A DNA stretch of 64,000 bases from positions 1 to 64,000 of the forward strand of contig JACRTB010000008.1 of assembly GCA_014385025.1 (NCBI GenBank), written 5' to 3'. A program made the translations under genes and the position numbers. This document shows positions 26,192 through 35,501 of this stretch, piece after piece. The DNA is from Yanshouia hominis. Its GTDB lineage: Bacteria > Bacillota > Clostridia > Oscillospirales > Ruminococcaceae. Each line of letters opens with the position of its first letter. Within the stretch, counting starts at the first letter, position 1. A model generated the notes under the pieces. It made no database searches, was not told where the DNA came from, and saw only the letters and a program-made list of their open reading frames with translations.

Positions 26192-27211
26192 ATGAGAATT
26201 ATCATCGACGGCATGGGCGGAGATCTCGCCCCCCTCGAGCCGCTGCGCGGCGCCGCGGAAGCGGTGCGCGAACTGGGGGTGGAGATGATCGTAACCGGCG
26301 GCGAGGCAAAGCTCCGCGCCTGCGCCGGGGAAAACGGAATCCCGCTCGACGGCATCACCTTTGTTGACGCGCCCCGTGTGATCCCGATGGAGGCGGAGCC
26401 GACCAGCCTGCTCAAGGAGTACTCCGACTGCTCGATGGCGGTGGGGATGAAGATGGCTGCCGACGGGGAAGGGGACGCTTTCGTTTCGGCGGGCTCGACC
26501 GGCGCGCTGCTGGTGGGGGCGACCTTCCTTGTCAAGCGGATCAAGGGAGTCAAGCGCCCGGCGATCGGGACGATGATTCCGGCGCAGGGGGGACGGTTTT
26601 ACCTGCTCTGCGACGCGGGCGCGAACCATGACTGCCGTCCCGAGATGCTGACCCAGTTTGCGGTGATGGGTTCGGCCTACTATGAGAAGATCATTGGGAC
26701 CGAGCGCCCCCGGGTCGGACTCATCAACATCGGCGCGGAGGAAACCAAGGGCACCGAGCTGCAGGTGGCGGCGCTGCCGCTGCTGAAAAATCTGCCGGGC
26801 ATTCATTTCATCGGCAATGTGGAGGCGCGCGACCTGCCGCTTGGCGGCTGCGACGTGGCGGTCTGCGACGGCTTTATCGGCAACATTGTCCTCAAGCTGA
26901 CCGAAGGAATGGGCAAGTTTATCGGCGGCGCGGTGAAAGAGGTTCTGATGCAGAATCTCAAGACCAAGCTGGGCGCGCTGCTGATTGCCAGCGAGTTCGG
27001 CGCGTTCAAAAAGACCCTTGATTATAAGGAAACCGGCGGCGCGCCGATTCTTGGAGTGACGCGTCCGGTCATCAAGGCGCATGGCAGCTCGGATGCCAGA
27101 GCTTTTAAGAATGCGATCCGTCAGGCGAAATCCTGCGTCGAGCGGGATGTTTCCGGCGCAATCGAAGCGGGGGTCGCGCGGCAGAAGGCCGCCGCCCGGG
27201 AGAATGTATAA
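26192..27211 (+). CDS. plsX: Phosphate acyltransferase PlsX
   Basis: 339 residues. It begins IIIDGMGGDLAPLE and has the family stretches SAGSTGALLVGATFLVKRIKG and NIGAEETKGTEL, with ACDVAVCDGFIGN-type sequence near residue 228. PlsX converts acyl-ACP to acyl-phosphate, the first step toward phosphatidic acid with PlsY. It lies one base after trmFO, and its stop shares a base with the rnc start. The acpP gene that often separates plsX and rnc is absent here. Confidence 0.95.
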   Translation: MRIIIDGMGGDLAPLEPLRGAAEAVRELGVEMIVTGGEAKLRACAGENGIPLDGITFVDAPRVIPMEAEPTSLLKEYSDCSMAVGMKMAADGEGDAFVSAGSTGALLVGATFLVKRIKGVKRPAIGTMIPAQGGRFYLLCDAGANHDCRPEMLTQFAVMGSAYYEKIIGTERPRVGLINIGAEETKGTELQVAALPLLKNLPGIHFIGNVEARDLPLGGCDVAVCDGFIGNIVLKLTEGMGKFIGGAVKEVLMQNLKTKLGALLIASEFGAFKKTLDYKETGGAPILGVTRPVIKAHGSSDARAFKNAIRQAKSCVERDVSGAIEAGVARQKAAARENV

Positions 27212-27888
27212 TGGAAGATCTGGAAAAAGTCATCGGCTACCGCTTTCAGGACAAAAAATACCTTGACATCGCGCTGACCCACTCCTCCTACGCCAATGAG
27301 GCCAAGAATGCCGGCCCGAACAACGAGCGGCAGGAATTTTTGGGGGATGCGGTCCTTTCGGTGATTGTGGCCGACTATATTTTCCGCCACCGCAAGGTGC
27401 CGGAGGGGGAACTGACCAAAATCCGCGCCTCGCTCGTCTGCGAGTCGGCGCTCGCGGGCTTTGCCCGTCAGATCCGGCTGGGTCAGCATCTCAAGCTTGG
27501 CCGCGGAGAATCGCAGAACGGCGGAAGAGACCGTCCCTCGATCATTTCCGACGCCTTTGAGGCGCTGATCGCCGCCGTTTACCTCGACGGCGGGATGGAA
27601 GCGGCCCGAAATTTCGTCCTGCCCTTTATTGTGGATATTGTCGAGCATGCGACCGGCACCGACCTGCACGACTATAAGACCCAGCTTCAGGAGGTCGTAC
27701 AGAAGAACCCCGAGGAGCGGGTCACCTATGTTCTGGTGGAGGAGAGCGGCCCCGATCATGACAAGCGCTTCGTGGTGGAGGTGCACCTCAATTCCAATGT
27801 CATCGGACGCGGGGAGGGCCGCAGCAAGAAGCTCGCCGAGCAGCAGGCGGCCCGCGAGGCGCTGCAGCTGATGGGAATCGATTCGTGA
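27211..27888 (+). CDS. rnc: Ribonuclease III
   Basis: 225 residues, the normal size. The catalytic signature is ERQEFLGDAVLSVIVADY (residues about 34-51; the usual ERLEFLGDAVL has L where this has Q). DAFEALIAAVYLDGG holds the second acidic pair. A double-stranded RNA-binding domain covers about 155-223, ending KKLAEQQAAREALQL. It processes rRNA precursors and structured mRNAs. It overlaps plsX by one base and the next gene by four (GTGA). Confidence 0.96.
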   Translation: MEDLEKVIGYRFQDKKYLDIALTHSSYANEAKNAGPNNERQEFLGDAVLSVIVADYIFRHRKVPEGELTKIRASLVCESALAGFARQIRLGQHLKLGRGESQNGGRDRPSIISDAFEALIAAVYLDGGMEAARNFVLPFIVDIVEHATGTDLHDYKTQLQEVVQKNPEERVTYVLVEESGPDHDKRFVVEVHLNSNVIGRGEGRSKKLAEQQAAREALQLMGIDS

Positions 27889-28882
27889 GGCACGGGAATC
27901 TTGCTCTCTTTGTCCCGCATCTCGGCTGTCCGCACCGGTGCAGCTTCTGCGACCAGCGGGCGATTACCGGCGTACAGCGGCTGCCCACACCGGAGGATGT
28001 CTGCACGCTCTGCAAAGAGGCGGCACAGAAGACGGGCCGTTCCCTCGAGCTGGCCTTTTTCGGCGGCAGCTTCACCTGCATCGACAGGCAATCCCTGCTT
28101 TCGCTGCTCGAGGCGGCGCGGCCCTTCCTCGGGGCGGGGATTTCGGGCATCCGGATCTCCACGCGCCCCGACGCGGTGGAAGGGGAGATGCTTTCGCTGC
28201 TCAAGGCGCGCGGCGTGACCGCCATCGAGCTGGGCGCACAGTCGATGAGTGACGCGGTACTGAAAAAGAACGGCCGGGGACATTCCGCCCGGGATGTGGC
28301 GGAGGCGGCCGAACGGGTCCGCGGCTTCGGCTTCGAACTTGGGCTGCAGATGATGCTGGGCCTTGACGGCGCGGAGGAATCCGACGATCTTGCGACGGCG
28401 CGGGCGCTGATGCCTGCCGCCCGGATACCGTCCGCCTCTATCCGGCGCTGGTGCTGCGCGGCACCGGGCTGGCGGAGCGGATGCGGCGCGGCGAATACCG
28501 CCCGCTGACCCTGGAGGAGGGGGTACGGCGCACAGCGCGCGTGATGGAGCTGTTCGGGGAGGCCCCGGACATCCGCATCATCCGCGTGGGGCTGCATCCC
28601 TCGCGTTCTCTGGAAGAAAAGCTGCTCGCGGGGCCTTACCATCCGGCCTTCCGCGAGCTGTGCGAGGGAGAGCTGATGCTTTCCCGCCTGCTGCGGCAGA
28701 TCGGGAACGGGGACCTCTCGGGCCGAACAGTGACCGTTGCGGCCGCCCCGGGCGAACTTTCCCGGATGCTTGGCCAGAAACGGTGCAACGCGGCCGAGAT
28801 CGAGCGGCGGGGCGCGAGGCTGCGCGTCGTCGAGCGGGCGGGGAGGCCGCCGCTGTCCCCGCTGCTTCTGTCAATCACATGA
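27885..28882 (+). pseudogene. Elp3/MiaB-type radical SAM protein, disrupted by a frameshift
   Basis: The GTG at 27885 overlaps the rnc stop. The first part reads LFVPHLGCPHRCSFCDQRAI, with the CxxxCxxC radical SAM cluster, then FFGGSFTCID and GVTAIELGAQSM, as in COG1243-type proteins encoded between rnc and smc in Clostridia. Near 28412 the frame is lost: the expected family continuation RPDTVRLYPALVLRGTGLA is encoded one frame over and runs on, without a stop, to 28882. One extra base (for example GG for G after 28409) would restore about 332 residues. Either the gene is inactivated or there is a base-call error. Confidence 0.8.
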
Positions 28883-28906
28883 ATCAATTCGAAAGGAGGC
28901 GGTTTC

Positions 28907-31900
28907 TTGCGGCTTAAATCGCTCGATATCCAGGGCTTCAAATCCTTTCCGGACCGCACCCGGCTCGATTTCAACGATGGTATCACCGCCGTCATCGGTC
29001 CCAACGGATCGGGAAAGAGCAACATCGCGGACGCGATTCGCTGGGTGCTCGGCGAACAATCGACCCGCACCCTGCGCGGCGGCAAGATGGAGGACGTCAT
29101 CTTCGGCGGCACCCAGACCCGAAAGCCGCTTGGAATGGCGTCGGTGACGCTGAACATTGACAACGCCGACCGCGCTCTGGCCGGAATGGACGCCGGCGAG
29201 GTTTCGATTACCCGGCGGCTCTACCGCACAGGGGACAGTGAATACCGCATCAACGGCGCGCAGGTGCGCCTGAAAGATATCACCGAGCTTTTTTTGGACA
29301 CCGGCCTCGGCCGGGACGGTTATTCGATCATCGGGCAGGGGCGCGTCGCTGAAATTGTGTCGGCCCGCTCCAAGGAGCGCCGGGAGATTTTTGAGGAAGC
29401 GGCGGGCATCGCCAAATTCCGCTACCGCAAGACCGAGGCGGAGCGCAGGCTCACCCTTGCGGAGGAAAACCTGCTTCGGCTGCGGGACATCCTCTCGGAG
29501 CTCGAAGGGCGGCTTGCTCCGCTGCGCGCCCAGTCGGAAAAAGCAAAACAGTTTTTGGAGCTGGCCGGAGAGAAAAAATCTCTGGAGGTTTCGGTGTGGA
29601 TGCACACCATCGGGGAGCTGCGGCAAAAGACGGCGCAGCTCGAGGATAAGCTGCTGCTCGCCCGTTCGGAGCATCAGGCAGCCGAACAGACAGTCGCCGC
29701 GTGTGAGCGGCAGTACGCCGAGGAACAGGAACGCGGCCGCGCGCTGCTCCTGCGGCTCGAGGAGCAGCGGGACGAAATTTCCCGCCGGAACGAACGGGCC
29801 GCGGGACTGGAAGCACAGCGGGCGGTGCTGCAAAACGACATCAGCCACCATGAGCATTCGATTGAGGAAGCGAAGGACGCGATTGAGCAGGCGGGCCGCT
29901 CTCAGGAGGAGCTGTCCGCGGAGCTTGCAGCGGCCGGAGAAAAGCTTCTGGAGCAGAAGGAGAAGCTTTCCGCCGCCAATGAGCAGGCCGGAACCATCGC
30001 GGACCAGCTCACAGAGCTGGCCGGCGAACAGCTCCGTTGCGCCGCGGAGCTGGACCGGCTCCGCATCCGCCGGGCCGGCGCCTTTGAAGCGATTGAGGCC
30101 GCGAGGCTGGACGCCGCCGCCGCTGAATCTCTTCTGGGCGAGAGCGCCGCGCGAATTGCGGCGATGGAATCCGCCCGCGCCGCGCGGGAAGCGGCGGTGG
30201 AAGAAGCAAAGCGGGACGCCGCCGAGTGCGAGGGCCTGCTTGCCGAGATTGCCGAAACCGCCCTGTCGCTCGAAAATTCAGCCAAGGGCTACCGCCTGCG
30301 CCGCGAGTTGCGCGGGCAGAAGGCTGCCGAGCTTGATCAGAAGCTGGCCGATTTCGACGGCAGAATCAATGAGCGGCGGCAGCGCGCCAAACTGCTCGCC
30401 GACATGGACCGCAATATGGAGGGCTTTGGCCCGAGCATCAAATTTGTCATGGGCCGCGCCCGCGCCGGCGCGCTGCCGGGTGTGTTCGGCCCTGTTTCGT
30501 CGCTGATCACCGTCGAAGACGGCCACACGGTCGCGATTGAGACGGCGCTCGGCGGGGCGATGCAGAACATCGTCGTGGAAAATGAAGAAACCGGCAAGCG
30601 GGGGATTGCCCTGCTGAAGGAATCCCGGGCGGGCCGGGCGACCTTCCTGCCGCTGACCTCGGTGAAGGGCGGCAGGCTCGACGTTTCCGGTCTGGAGCAA
30701 AGCTTGGGCTTTGTCGGACTCGCCTGCGACCTTGTTTCCTGCGGAGACCGTTTTCGAGGTGTGGTGACCTCGCTGCTCGGCAGGGTGGCCGTCGCCGAGG
30801 ACATCGACTCCGCGGTGGCGATCGCCAAGCGGAACGGCTACCGTTTCCGCATTGTGACGCTGGACGGCCAGATCGTGAACGCGGGCGGCTCGATGACCGG
30901 TGGCTATACCGCCAAATCGGCCGGCATCCTCGGCCGTCAGGGAGAGATCGAACGCCTTGAGGCTGAGGCGAAGAAGCTCGGGGAACAACGGGCGCAGCTC
31001 GCCGCCCGCCGGGAGGAGGCCGCGCGGGAGCTTTCGTCGGTCGAGGCGGAGCTTTCCGCCATTGCCGCCCAGCAGAAGTCCTGCGAAGAGGACCGCATTC
31101 GCGGGGAGGCGGAGCTTTCCGCCGCAAGGCAGCGGATTTCTCAGGCCGAGCGTCAGAAACGGGAGGCCGACGAGCAGCGTGAACAGCTCCTTGCGCGCAT
31201 TGAGGAAATGAAGGAGAAGAGCGGAAGCTCACAGGAGCTGACCGCCTCTCTCACCGCCGAGCTTGACCGGCTCCAGCGGCAGATCGCAGAGGGCGGCGAG
31301 ATGCGCGACAGCCTTGCCGCGCGGCAGAACGCTCTCAATGAAAGCCGGGCGGAAATGAACACCGCAATCGCCCTGCTGACCCATGAAATTTCCACCGCGG
31401 AGGAAAATCTGGCGCGGCTCACCGCCCTTTCGGGCAGCGCGGGGCAGCGTCAGGACGAGCAGCGGGAGAAGATTGCCGCCCTCGAAGCGCAGATTTCCGC
31501 CGCCGGCGAGCAGATTGAAGCGCTGGCCAGCCAGGCGGCGCGGGACCGCCAGGAGGCCGAAGAGGCGCAGCGGGCAGTGCTTGAGACACAGCGCCTGCGG
31601 GAGCAGAGCGAAGGCCGGTGCTCGGCGCTGCGCGCCTCCGAGCGGGAGGAGAGCGCCCGGCGCGACAACCTCTACCGCGAGGTCGTGCGTCTCGACGAGC
31701 AGAAGACGGCGTCGGGCAACGAATGCGCCGCTCTCGTGGCCAAGCTCTATGACGAATATGAGATGACCCAGTCCGACGCGGAGGAGCAGGCGCGGCCGGT
31801 CGAAGACCTTGCGACCGCCAACCGCCGTCTGGCGGAGCTGCGCGGCAGGATTAAGAATCTGGGTTCGGTCAACGTCGACGCGATCGAGGAGTACCGCGAG

Positions 31901-32482
31901 GTTTCGGGACGGTATGAGGAGCTTTCCCGCCAGATTACCGATGTGGAGCATTCCAAGACCGAGCTTTCCCGCCTCATCGGGGAGCTGACCGAGCAGATGC
32001 GGGGGATTTTCTCCCAGCAGTTTGAGGAAATCAATAAGAATTTCGGCAAAATTTTTACCGAGCTGTTTGAAGGCGGCAGCGCCGCGCTTTCCCTCACCGA
32101 CCCCGACGACCTGCTGGAGAGCGGCATCGAGATCACCGTGCGGCCGCCGGGCAAGCTTATCAAGAATCTCGCGGCCCTTTCGGGCGGGGAGCAGGCCTTT
32201 GTGGCGATCGCCATCTTTTTTGCGATTCTCAAGGTGAATCCTTCGCCCTTCTGCCTGATGGATGAGATCGAGGCGGCGCTCGACGACGTCAACGTCGCGC
32301 GTTTTGCATCCTATCTGCATACATTGACCGAAAAGACTCAGTTTATCGCCATCACCCACCGCCGCGGCACCATGGAGGAGGCGGACGTCCTCTACGGTGT
32401 GACGATGCAGGAGGAGGGCGTCTCGAAGCTGCTGCAGCTGCGGGTTTCCGAGATTGAAAAGAAGATGGGGATTCAATCATGA
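28907..32482 (+). CDS. smc: Chromosome segregation protein SMC
   Basis: 1191 residues, full length. The start is a TTG at 28907, seven bases after AAAGGAGG, giving MRLKSLDIQGFKSF. Walker A is GPNGSGKSN (31-39). Two long coiled coils flank a hinge near residues 500-650 (GFGPSIKFVMGRA, TALGGAMQNIVVE). The C-terminal head has the signature LSGGEQ (1091-1096) and Walker B FCLMDEIEAALD (to residue 1126). SMC with ScpAB condenses and segregates the chromosome. It lies 15 bases before ftsY, the conserved smc-ftsY order. Confidence 0.97.
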   Translation: MRLKSLDIQGFKSFPDRTRLDFNDGITAVIGPNGSGKSNIADAIRWVLGEQSTRTLRGGKMEDVIFGGTQTRKPLGMASVTLNIDNADRALAGMDAGEVSITRRLYRTGDSEYRINGAQVRLKDITELFLDTGLGRDGYSIIGQGRVAEIVSARSKERREIFEEAAGIAKFRYRKTEAERRLTLAEENLLRLRDILSELEGRLAPLRAQSEKAKQFLELAGEKKSLEVSVWMHTIGELRQKTAQLEDKLLLARSEHQAAEQTVAACERQYAEEQERGRALLLRLEEQRDEISRRNERAAGLEAQRAVLQNDISHHEHSIEEAKDAIEQAGRSQEELSAELAAAGEKLLEQKEKLSAANEQAGTIADQLTELAGEQLRCAAELDRLRIRRAGAFEAIEAARLDAAAAESLLGESAARIAAMESARAAREAAVEEAKRDAAECEGLLAEIAETALSLENSAKGYRLRRELRGQKAAELDQKLADFDGRINERRQRAKLLADMDRNMEGFGPSIKFVMGRARAGALPGVFGPVSSLITVEDGHTVAIETALGGAMQNIVVENEETGKRGIALLKESRAGRATFLPLTSVKGGRLDVSGLEQSLGFVGLACDLVSCGDRFRGVVTSLLGRVAVAEDIDSAVAIAKRNGYRFRIVTLDGQIVNAGGSMTGGYTAKSAGILGRQGEIERLEAEAKKLGEQRAQLAARREEAARELSSVEAELSAIAAQQKSCEEDRIRGEAELSAARQRISQAERQKREADEQREQLLARIEEMKEKSGSSQELTASLTAELDRLQRQIAEGGEMRDSLAARQNALNESRAEMNTAIALLTHEISTAEENLARLTALSGSAGQRQDEQREKIAALEAQISAAGEQIEALASQAARDRQEAEEAQRAVLETQRLREQSEGRCSALRASEREESARRDNLYREVVRLDEQKTASGNECAALVAKLYDEYEMTQSDAEEQARPVEDLATANRRLAELRGRIKNLGSVNVDAIEEYREVSGRYEELSRQITDVEHSKTELSRLIGELTEQMRGIFSQQFEEINKNFGKIFTELFEGGSAALSLTDPDDLLESGIEITVRPPGKLIKNLAALSGGEQAFVAIAIFFAILKVNPSPFCLMDEIEAALDDVNVARFASYLHTLTEKTQFIAITHRRGTMEEADVLYGVTMQEEGVSKLLQLRVSEIEKKMGIQS

Positions 32483-32497
32483 AAGGAGCGTAACGCT

Positions 32498-33388
32498 ATG
32501 GGGATTTTTTCCGCGATCGGCGCGGGGCTGCGCAGGATTTCCTTCTCCGCCCGGATCGATGACGAATATTTCGACGAGCTGGAGGAACAGCTCATCATGG
32601 CCGATGTCGGGGTGGAGACCTCCGCCCTGATCGTCGAACGCCTGCGCGAGCAGGCGAAGCGCGACCGGCTCAGCGAGGCGGAGCAGCTCCGCCCGGTGAT
32701 TCAGGAGGTGGTGCGCGAGCTGCTCGCCGCTCCCGGCGAAGGCGGCGCCGTCCCGACCGAAAATCCCCGCGTCCTCCTGATGATTGGAGTCAATGGGGTC
32801 GGCAAAACAACCACCATCGGCAAGCTGGCAGCCCGGTACAGGGCCGAGGGCAAAAGTGTGCTGCTCGCGGCGGCCGATACCTTCCGCGCGGCGGCGATCG
32901 AGCAGCTTTCGATCTGGGGAGAACGCACCGGCGCGCAGGTGATCGCCCATTCGCAGGGCTCAGACCCCGCCGCCGTGGTGCACGACGCGCTCGACGCAGG
33001 GCTTGCCCGCGGAGCGGACGTTGTCATCTGCGATACCGCCGGACGGCTGCACAACAAAAAAAACCTGATGGATGAGCTGGCGAAGATCCGGAGGGTTATC
33101 GCCAAGGAGATTCCCGACTGCGTGCCGGAGGTCCTGCTGGTGGTCGATGCGACAACCGGCCAGAACGCGCTGGCGCAGGCGCGGCAGTTTAAGGAATCCG
33201 CCGGGGTCAACGGAGTGGTGCTCACCAAGCTCGACGGCACCGCCAAGGGCGGAGTGGTCATCGCAATCGCCCATGAGACGGGAATTCCGGTGCGCTATGT
33301 CGGGGTGGGGGAGGGAGCGGGCGACCTCTATCCCTTCGACCCGGCTGAGTTTGCGGCGGCCCTTTTCGGCGGGGAGGAACAGGTGTGA
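32498..33388 (+). CDS. ftsY: Signal recognition particle receptor FtsY
   Basis: 296 residues. The protein lacks the long acidic A domain of enterobacterial FtsY, as is usual in Firmicutes. The N-terminal helical part covers about 1-90. GTPase motifs: GVNGVGKT (97-104), [14 protein letters not shown] (179-183), TKLDG (243-247). It docks SRP-ribosome complexes at the membrane with Ffh. Its stop overlaps the next gene (GTGTGA). Confidence 0.97.
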   Translation: MGIFSAIGAGLRRISFSARIDDEYFDELEEQLIMADVGVETSALIVERLREQAKRDRLSEAEQLRPVIQEVVRELLAAPGEGGAVPTENPRVLLMIGVNGVGKTTTIGKLAARYRAEGKSVLLAAADTFRAAAIEQLSIWGERTGAQVIAHSQGSDPAAVVHDALDAGLARGADVVICDTAGRLHNKKNLMDELAKIRRVIAKEIPDCVPEVLLVVDATTGQNALAQARQFKESAGVNGVVLTKLDGTAKGGVVIAIAHETGIPVRYVGVGEGAGDLYPFDPAEFAAALFGGEEQV

Positions 33389-34458
33389 GCAGAAAACTTC
33401 TGATTGCGACCCATAACCAGGGCAAGCTGCGGGAGTTTTCCCGGATGCTGACCCCCCTCGGCATAGAGCCGGCCCTGCCGGAATGTCCCGGCCTCCTCGA
33501 ATCGATCGAGGAGAACGGAGCCACCTTTGCGGAAAACGCGCTGATCAAAGCGCGCGCCGTCTTTGAGGCGACAGGGCTTCCCGCCGTCGCGGACGATTCC
33601 GGAATCTGCATCGACCCGCTCGGCGGGGAGCCGGGGGTCCGTTCAGCCCGCTATCTCGGGGAGGATACCCCTTATCCGGTGAAAAACGCCGCGATTCTCG
33701 AACGCCTGAAGGACGTTCCGGACGAGCTGCGCACCGCGCGCTTTACCTGTGCCATCGCGCTGGTGACGGAGCGGGGCGAGCACGTTTTTGAGGCGAGCTG
33801 TGAGGGAAAGATCGGCTATGAGCCGCGCGGCGAGCGGGGCTTCGGCTATGATCCGATCTTCTACGTCGGCGAAAAGAGTTTTTCCGAGCTGACTGACGGG
33901 GAAAAGGATGCGGTGAGCCACCGCGGAAAGGCGCTGCAAAAGCTGCTGGCCCAAATCGGCAGCTTGCTGCCGGATGCGGCGGTTTCCTTCCGGCGGGCTG
34001 TGCCCGGTGATGAGGGCCTGATTCTTTCGCTGATCCGGCAGCTCGCCCAATATGAGAAAATGGCCGATCAGGTGGTGGCAACCGAGGAACTGCTGCATGA
34101 ATGGCTGTTTGAGAAGAAAAAGGCTCAGGTCCTCTTCGCGCTGAAAGACGGCCGCGAGGCGGGAATGGCGCTCTATTTCTACAATTTTTCCACCTTCCTC
34201 GGGCGCGCGGGGCTCTACCTCGAAGACCTCTTTGTACTGCCCGAGGCGCGCGGCACCGGATGCGGGAAGGGGCTGCTGCGGGAACTGGCGCGGATTGCCG
34301 TCCGGGAGGGCTGCGGGCGGCTCGACTGGGCATGCCTCGACTGGAATGCGCCGAGCATTGATTTTTACCGCGCGCTGGGCGCCGAGCCGCTGGAGGAATG
34401 GACAACCTACCGGCTTGAGGGCGAGACTCTGCGCCGCATGGCGGAGTCTCCGCTTTGA
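33385..34458 (+). CDS. Fusion of XTP/dITP pyrophosphatase (RdgB/HAM1) and GNAT acetyltransferase
   Basis: 357 residues. Residues 1 to about 195 are a complete RdgB/HAM1 domain: KLLIATHNQGKLREF, VADDSGICIDPLGGEPGVRS, GFGYDPIFY and VSHRGKAL. This domain removes non-canonical purine triphosphates from the pool. From about residue 200 a GNAT domain follows: VSFRRAVPGDEGLILSLIRQL, then LYLEDLFVLPEARGTGCGKG (the acetyl-CoA loop) and WNAPSIDFYRALGAEP, like spermine/thialysine acetyltransferases. The GTG start overlaps ftsY. There is no stop or shift between the two domains, so the fusion is encoded as one chain. The acceptor of the acetyl group is unknown. Confidence 0.9.
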   Translation: MSRKLLIATHNQGKLREFSRMLTPLGIEPALPECPGLLESIEENGATFAENALIKARAVFEATGLPAVADDSGICIDPLGGEPGVRSARYLGEDTPYPVKNAAILERLKDVPDELRTARFTCAIALVTERGEHVFEASCEGKIGYEPRGERGFGYDPIFYVGEKSFSELTDGEKDAVSHRGKALQKLLAQIGSLLPDAAVSFRRAVPGDEGLILSLIRQLAQYEKMADQVVATEELLHEWLFEKKKAQVLFALKDGREAGMALYFYNFSTFLGRAGLYLEDLFVLPEARGTGCGKGLLRELARIAVREGCGRLDWACLDWNAPSIDFYRALGAEPLEEWTTYRLEGETLRRMAESPL

Positions 34459-34480
34459 GAACCGGAAGGAGATGAATTCC

Positions 34481-34849
34481 ATGCAACGGCAGGGAGCCTT
34501 CCGCGAAGCTGTTCTCCGGTACGCAAAGGAGAGCTTTGGCAGCGAGCCCGAATATCTCTGGGCAAAGTTTCCCAGCTATGCCGTGCTGCGGCATGCCGGC
34601 CGGGGCAGGTGGTACGCCGCTGTCATGAATGTGCCGAGACCAAGACTGGGACTGCCGGGAAAAGGAACGGCCGACATATTGGATGTCCGGTGCGACCCGG
34701 TTCTGATCGGCTCTCTGCGGGACGGAGAGCGGTATCTTCCCGCCTATCACATGAATAAGGACCGGTGGATCACTGTGGTCCTGGACGGCTCGGTGCCGGA
34801 GGAAGAGGTGTTTTCCCTCTTGGATATGAGCTTTGACCTGACAAAATAA
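34481..34849 (+). CDS. MmcQ/YjbR-family protein
   Basis: 122 residues from the ATG at 34481, nine bases after GGAAGGAG; the in-frame ATG at 34472 touches that site and is unlikely. The sequence follows the YjbR (DUF419) pattern: AVLRYAKESFGSEPEYLW, then RRGRWYAAVM-type strand, CDPVLIGSLRDGERYLPAYHM and KDRWITVVLDG. The fold is a small CyaY-like DNA-binding-type domain of unclear function. Its last 21 bases are the beginning of the 56-bp tandem array that follows. Confidence 0.85.
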   Translation: MQRQGAFREAVLRYAKESFGSEPEYLWAKFPSYAVLRHAGRGRWYAAVMNVPRPRLGLPGKGTADILDVRCDPVLIGSLRDGERYLPAYHMNKDRWITVVLDGSVPEEEVFSLLDMSFDLTK

Positions 34850-35152
34850 AAATCCCGCTTGAGCCGGGAGAGCCATTGAATATGGGCTTTGACCCGCCAA
34901 AACAAAAATCCCGCTTGAGCCGGGAGAGCCATTGAATATGAGCTTTCACCCGACGAAACAAGAATCCCGTTTGAGCCGGGAGAGCCATTGAATATGAGCT
35001 TTCACCCGACGAAACAAGAATCCCGTTTGAGCCGGGAGAACCATTGAATATGAGCTTTCACCCGACGAAACAAGAATCCCGCTTGAATCGGGAGAGCTAT
35101 TGAATGCGGGCTTTGACCCGCCAAAACAAAAATCCCGTTTGAACCGGGACTG
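34829..35152. repeat. 56-bp tandem repeat, five full copies and a partial sixth
   Basis: Units at 34829-34884, 34885-34940, 34941-34996, 34997-35052, 35053-35108, and a partial one to about 35152. Consensus begins AGCTTTCACCCGACGAAACA and ends GAGAGCCATTGAATATG. Unit 1 starts inside the YjbR coding sequence and supplies its stop codon, so the array looks like amplification of that gene's 3' end. Each copy carries a short TCCCG...CGGGA hairpin next to an A-run, which reads as hairpin plus T-run on the minus strand. The 56-bp length is not a codon multiple and there are no unique spacers. Confidence 0.95.
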
Positions 35153-35165
35153 CCAAAGGAGTATT

Positions 35166-35459
35166 ATGGAACTGACCAGTAAACAACGGGCCCATCTGAA
35201 AGGTCTCGCGCAGACCCTTGAAGTCGTCGCACAGTTTGGAAAGAACGAGCTTTCTCCCGAGCAGGTTACCATGATCGACCTCCTGCTCACCAAACGCGAG
35301 CTGATCAAATGCTCGGTGCTTGAAACTTCACCCTATACGGCGATTGAGCTTGCCGAAATGCTTGCCGAACAGACCGGCGCGACCGTTGTGCAGGCAATCG
35401 GGCGCAAATTTGTCCTCTACCGCCGCAATCGGAAAAAGCCGGTGATCACCATCGACTGA
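35166..35459 (+). CDS. yhbY: YhbY-family RNA-binding protein (CRM domain)
   Basis: 97 residues from the ATG at 35166, with AAAGGAG immediately upstream. The CRM domain is complete: MELTSKQRAHLKGLAQTLE, VVAQFGKNELSPEQV, the conserved GKNE-type loop, and the C-terminal QAIGRKFVLYRRNRKKP. YhbY associates with pre-50S particles. It begins the yhbY/nadD/rsfS gene neighbourhood typical of Firmicutes. An in-frame upstream ATG at 35100 lies in the repeat array and is rejected. Confidence 0.93.
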   Translation: MELTSKQRAHLKGLAQTLEVVAQFGKNELSPEQVTMIDLLLTKRELIKCSVLETSPYTAIELAEMLAEQTGATVVQAIGRKFVLYRRNRKKPVITID

Positions 35460-35501
35460 TCCCGGAGCCGCGGTAAAATGAAAAGCGCAGGGGGAATGCC
35501 C

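Noticed and set aside
34829-35152. Possible CRISPR array
   Set aside because: Units are contiguous 56-bp copies without unique spacers, and no cas genes are nearby.
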